Shown: positions 61,898 to 64,000 of the stretch, piece after piece
How the letters are laid out: each line of letters begins with the position of its first letter
Position numbering within the stretch: the stretch's first letter is position 1
Assembly: GCF_008360935.1 (NCBI RefSeq)
Contig: NZ_SRXO01000002.1
Span: 421,870-485,869, forward strand
Length of the DNA: 64,000 bases
DNA from: Siccirubricoccus phaeus
GTDB lineage: Bacteria; Pseudomonadota; Alphaproteobacteria; Acetobacterales; Acetobacteraceae
Direction: 5' to 3'
The notes under the pieces: model-generated
What the model was told of the DNA's origin: nothing
What the model saw: only the letters and a program-made list of their open reading frames with translations
The model's database searches: none
Position numbers and translations under genes: made by a program

Positions 61898-62000
61898 TTT
61901 CCCCCACGACACCGCTGCGCGGCGTCGTCGGGAGCCCCGAAGTCGCCGTACTCCCCCGGCTTCGCGCAGCCTTCCGCGGCGAAGCCGCGGAAGGGCACTG
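61898..62000. repeat. two-hairpin element, copy E3 (reverse orientation)
   Basis: Hairpin a (CCCCCACGACACCG, loop CTGCG, CGGCGTCGTCGGG) is at 61902-61932 and hairpin b (CCTTCCGCGGC GAA GCCGCGGAAGG) at 61970-61994. Against E1/E2, hairpin b has a G-C to T-A pair change and hairpin a has AAG/CTC replaced by ACA/GTC-type pairs, both keeping the stem. It begins 4 nt after the ferritin-like gene's stop. Confidence 0.78.
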
Positions 62001-62067
62001 GGCGGCGCGGATCCCCGGCACTCGTCGTCGGACCCCGGGCACTCGTTGTCCAGACTCCCCGGTACGG

Positions 62068-62222
62068 CAGGCGCTGCCTGTTGTCCTGCCGCGGCTTTGC
62101 CGCGGCAGGCTATGCGAGACCTGCTTCGCTGCCGGCCTCAAAGGGCCCATGGCGGCGCGCAGCGCCCGCCTGGGGCAAAACCCGGGGGCCCCAGGAAGGC
62201 GCGCAGCGGCTTCCAGGGGACG
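62068..62222. repeat. two-hairpin element, copy E4 (doubled hairpin a)
   Basis: Hairpin b (CCTGCCGCGGC TTT GCCGCGGCAGG) is at 62085-62109, preceded by GCTGCCTGTTGT. After about 35 bp are two hairpin-a units: CCCATGGCGG...CCGCCTGGGG (about 62147-62174) and CCCCAGGAAG, loop GCGCGCAGCGG, CTTCCAGGGG (62190-62219). CGAAG/CTTCG of E1 is GGAAG/CTTCC here, a compensatory change. With E3 it fills the whole 326-bp gap between two genes; nothing coding is seen. Confidence 0.78.
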
Positions 62223-62223
62223 C

Positions 62224-63639
62224 TCAGTCCCGCCCGCGCAGCGGAATCTCCCGCAGCAGCAGGCTCGCCACCAGGGCGAGCGCGGCGACTGCCGCCGCCG
62301 CCTCGAACACCATGGCGAAGGCGGGCTCCGCCGCCGCCCCGCTCGCCCCCGCCGGCAGGGCGCCGAGCAGCAGGGAGGAGAGGAAGGCAACGCCGAACGC
62401 GCCGCCCATCAGCCGGAAGAACATCATGCAGGAAATGCCGAGCCCGCCATCCCGCGGCGGCAGCGCGTTCTGCACGATGATGGTGGTGGGGGAGAAGCAG
62501 CAGCCGAAGGCGAGGCCGAGGGCCAGCGTCACCAGCGAATCCACCACCAGGGAATGGCCCAGCCCGAACCAGGCGACGAAGAGGCACATCGCCGTCGCCA
62601 CCGCCGTGCCGCCCAGCAGCAGGGCCCGGTAGCGCCCCGTCCGGCTGACGGCCTGGCCGGCGGCGAAGCTGCCGCTGACCGTGCCCATGGTCATCGCGAT
62701 CATGCGCAGCCCGGCCTCCCGCGCCGAAAGGCCGGCGACCGTCTGGTAGTGCAGCGGCACCAGGATCACCAGGGACATCATCACCATCGACGCCAGCCCG
62801 GTCATGCAGATGGCCACGGTGAAGATGCGGTTGGCGAAGAGGTGCAGCGGCAGCATGGGCTGCGCCGCCACCCTTTCCTGCGCCAGCAGCGCCACGGTGA
62901 ACACCAGGCCAAGCCCGAAGCAGAGCAGCGCCTCCGGCGCCGCCCAGGAGCCGGCGCGCTGCACGAAGGTGATGCCGAGCAGGAGGGGCGTGCAGGCGGC
63001 GAGGATCAGCACCGCCCCCAGCCAGTCGATCTTCGGCCGCTTGCCCGGCAGCGGCAGGCGGCGGAGCTGGAACCAGGTGGCGCCGAAAGCCGCCGCGCCC
63101 AGCGGCAGGTTCACCCAGAAGATCCAGTGCCAGGAAAGCGTATCCACGAAGATCCCGCCCAGCACCGGCCCCAGGATATTGGCCGTGGCGAAGGTGGCGG
63201 AGAGGTAGCCCTGCACCTTGCCGCGCTCCCGCGGCGGCAGGATGTCCCCCACCACCGCCAGCGCCAGGGCGCGCAGCCCGCCGCCGCCGAGGCCCTGCAC
63301 CACCCGCGCCGCGATCAGCGTCAGCATGGTGGGGGCCAGCGCGGCCAGGGCCGAGCCGGCGACGAAGATGGTGACGGAGGCGAGCAGCACCGGGCGGCGG
63401 CCGTAAAGGTCGGACAGCCGGCCGTAGATCGGCGTCGTCACGGTGGAGGAGATGAGATAGGCGGAGACGACCCAGGGCATCAGCTCCCACCCGCCGAGAT
63501 CGGTGGCGATGGCGGAGAGCGCCGTGGCGACAATCGTCTGGTCGAGGGAGGAGAGGAAAAGCGCGAGGGTCAGGCCCAGGACGATGCCGCGGACTTCGCG
63601 CGGGGCGAACAGGCTGTAGGTGGGAGCTGCGTCGGACAC
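62224..63639 (-). CDS. MFS drug-efflux type transporter (DHA2/EmrB-like)
   Basis: This 471-aa inner-membrane exporter has the DHA2 motif LSSLDQTIVATALSAIATDLG, motif A GRLSDLYGRRPVLL, motif C-like GPVLGGIFVDTLSWHWIFWVNLP and about fourteen hydrophobic segments. It begins at GTG 63639. No EmrA-like adaptor or TetR/MarR regulator is beside it in the window. The substrate is unknown. Confidence 0.9.
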   Translation of the reverse strand: MSDAAPTYSLFAPREVRGIVLGLTLALFLSSLDQTIVATALSAIATDLGGWELMPWVVSAYLISSTVTTPIYGRLSDLYGRRPVLLASVTIFVAGSALAALAPTMLTLIAARVVQGLGGGGLRALALAVVGDILPPRERGKVQGYLSATFATANILGPVLGGIFVDTLSWHWIFWVNLPLGAAAFGATWFQLRRLPLPGKRPKIDWLGAVLILAACTPLLLGITFVQRAGSWAAPEALLCFGLGLVFTVALLAQERVAAQPMLPLHLFANRIFTVAICMTGLASMVMMSLVILVPLHYQTVAGLSAREAGLRMIAMTMGTVSGSFAAGQAVSRTGRYRALLLGGTAVATAMCLFVAWFGLGHSLVVDSLVTLALGLAFGCCFSPTTIIVQNALPPRDGGLGISCMMFFRLMGGAFGVAFLSSLLLGALPAGASGAAAEPAFAMVFEAAAAVAALALVASLLLREIPLRGRD

Positions 63640-63689
63640 CGCCTCAGGCTAACGGAATTGGCGGCGGGGTCGAGAGCCGGCGGGCAGGG

Positions 63690-63880
63690 GCTCCGCCCCT
63701 GCAACCTCGGCAGAGGGCGCTGCCTCGTTGGCGGCAGTGCCGCCAACCCCGCCGGGGACCGGACCGGTCCCCGGCCCCCGGTCCGAGTCGGCAGGTTGAA
63801 CCGTCGGGTCTGGAACTCATGGTTTCCAAAGGCCCTTCGGCCTTTGGCGGGGTGAGCCCGAGAGGGGCAGAGCCTCAGGA
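63690..63880. repeat. composite intergenic repeat, family M (second long copy)
   Basis: The block 63717-63773 matches 48592-48650 directly. The module 63784-63812 matches 48660-48688 as its reverse complement. The hairpin CCAAAGGCC CTTC GGCCTTTGG follows at 63826-63847, as in the shorter copies. Confidence 0.65.
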
Positions 63881-64000
63881 ATCCCCTCATTTTTCGTTGC
63901 GTGGTCTATAGGCGCGATTCGTCTGGGCTTGGTAGCCGTTCCAATGTGATGCGGGTTGGAGTTGTTCGGTGGGCGAGGCGGATCGGGGTCAGGCGAGGCT
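63881..64000. other. unassigned window end, lower GC
   Basis: The last 120 bp are noticeably richer in A/T (CATTTTTCGTTGCGTGG and onward) than the rest. No gene, tRNA or terminal inverted repeat is recognised. A minus-strand frame reads PASHWNGYQAQTNRAYRPRNEK then stop, but a stop closes it 15 residues upstream, so it is at best a fragment. Confidence 0.3.

Noticed and set aside
63881..64000. Possible transposase C-terminus on the minus strand
   Set aside because: Only about 33 residues before a stop on both sides, no recognisable DDE motif and no terminal repeat; left as unassigned.

Overview
The window is very GC-rich, densely coded DNA from what looks like an alphaproteobacterium, most likely Acetobacteraceae of the Roseomonas type. 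This is inferred from the gene families and their order (dnaX-ybaB-recR with the SRP RNA beside dnaX, a clustered atpHAGDC operon, fsa-DUF484-xerC opposite priA, zf-CHCC upstream of polA), from frequent GTG/TTG starts and ATGA/GTGA stop-start overlaps, and from many ABC importers with orphan binding proteins. No tRNA, rRNA, CRISPR array, complete insertion sequence or prophage was seen.

Layout. 1-2.9 kb: a decayed 3-hydroxybutyrate dehydrogenase remnant, then an EAL-type c-di-GMP phosphodiesterase bracketed by two kinds of palindromic repeat present on both sides. 2.9-6.3 kb: MBL-fold hydrolase, 2-hydroxyacid dehydrogenase, atypical SDR. 6.5-13.6 kb: a hydantoin/N-carbamoyl amino acid style operon (M20 amidohydrolase, HyuA, a DUF3574 lipoprotein, HyuB, N-acyl-D-amino-acid deacylase). 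13.8-14.8 kb: GGDEF diguanylate cyclase. 15-23.8 kb: one minus-strand block holding PPK2, a pyruvate-kinase-like enzyme, an Orn/Lys/Arg decarboxylase and a spermidine/putrescine-type ABC importer. 24-30.5 kb: a Liv-type ABC operon with two tandem binding proteins and a broken PEP-CTERM gene at its 3' end. 30.8-37 kb: orphan TRAP binding protein, MOSC, PDR-type reductase, XRE-cupin regulator, orphan amino acid binding protein, CsbD, RTX-repeat protein. 37.3-40.5 kb: recR, ybaB, dnaX and the SRP RNA. 40.8-42.7 kb: frameshifted YHS protein with a tandem repeat, nudC, small lipoprotein. 42.7-51.3 kb: hybrid histidine kinase, polA, zf-CHCC protein, xerC, DUF484, fsa. 51.4-55.5 kb: priA, DUF29, MFS permease. 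55.8-60.9 kb: atpHAGDC. 61-63.6 kb: ferritin-like protein and DHA2 MFS exporter.

The coding content is a mixture of core replication/repair and energy genes with nutrient-uptake cassettes. The least expected material is in the gaps between genes. At least three families of dispersed structured repeats occur: a two-hairpin element with compensatory base changes between copies, a modular family built round a CCAAAGGCC-type hairpin with one module inverted between copies, and the palindromes flanking the EAL gene. No clear new defence or enzyme system is visible. The best leads are these repeat families, the polyphosphate/PK-like/decarboxylase/polyamine block, and the lipoprotein translationally coupled inside the hydantoinase operon.
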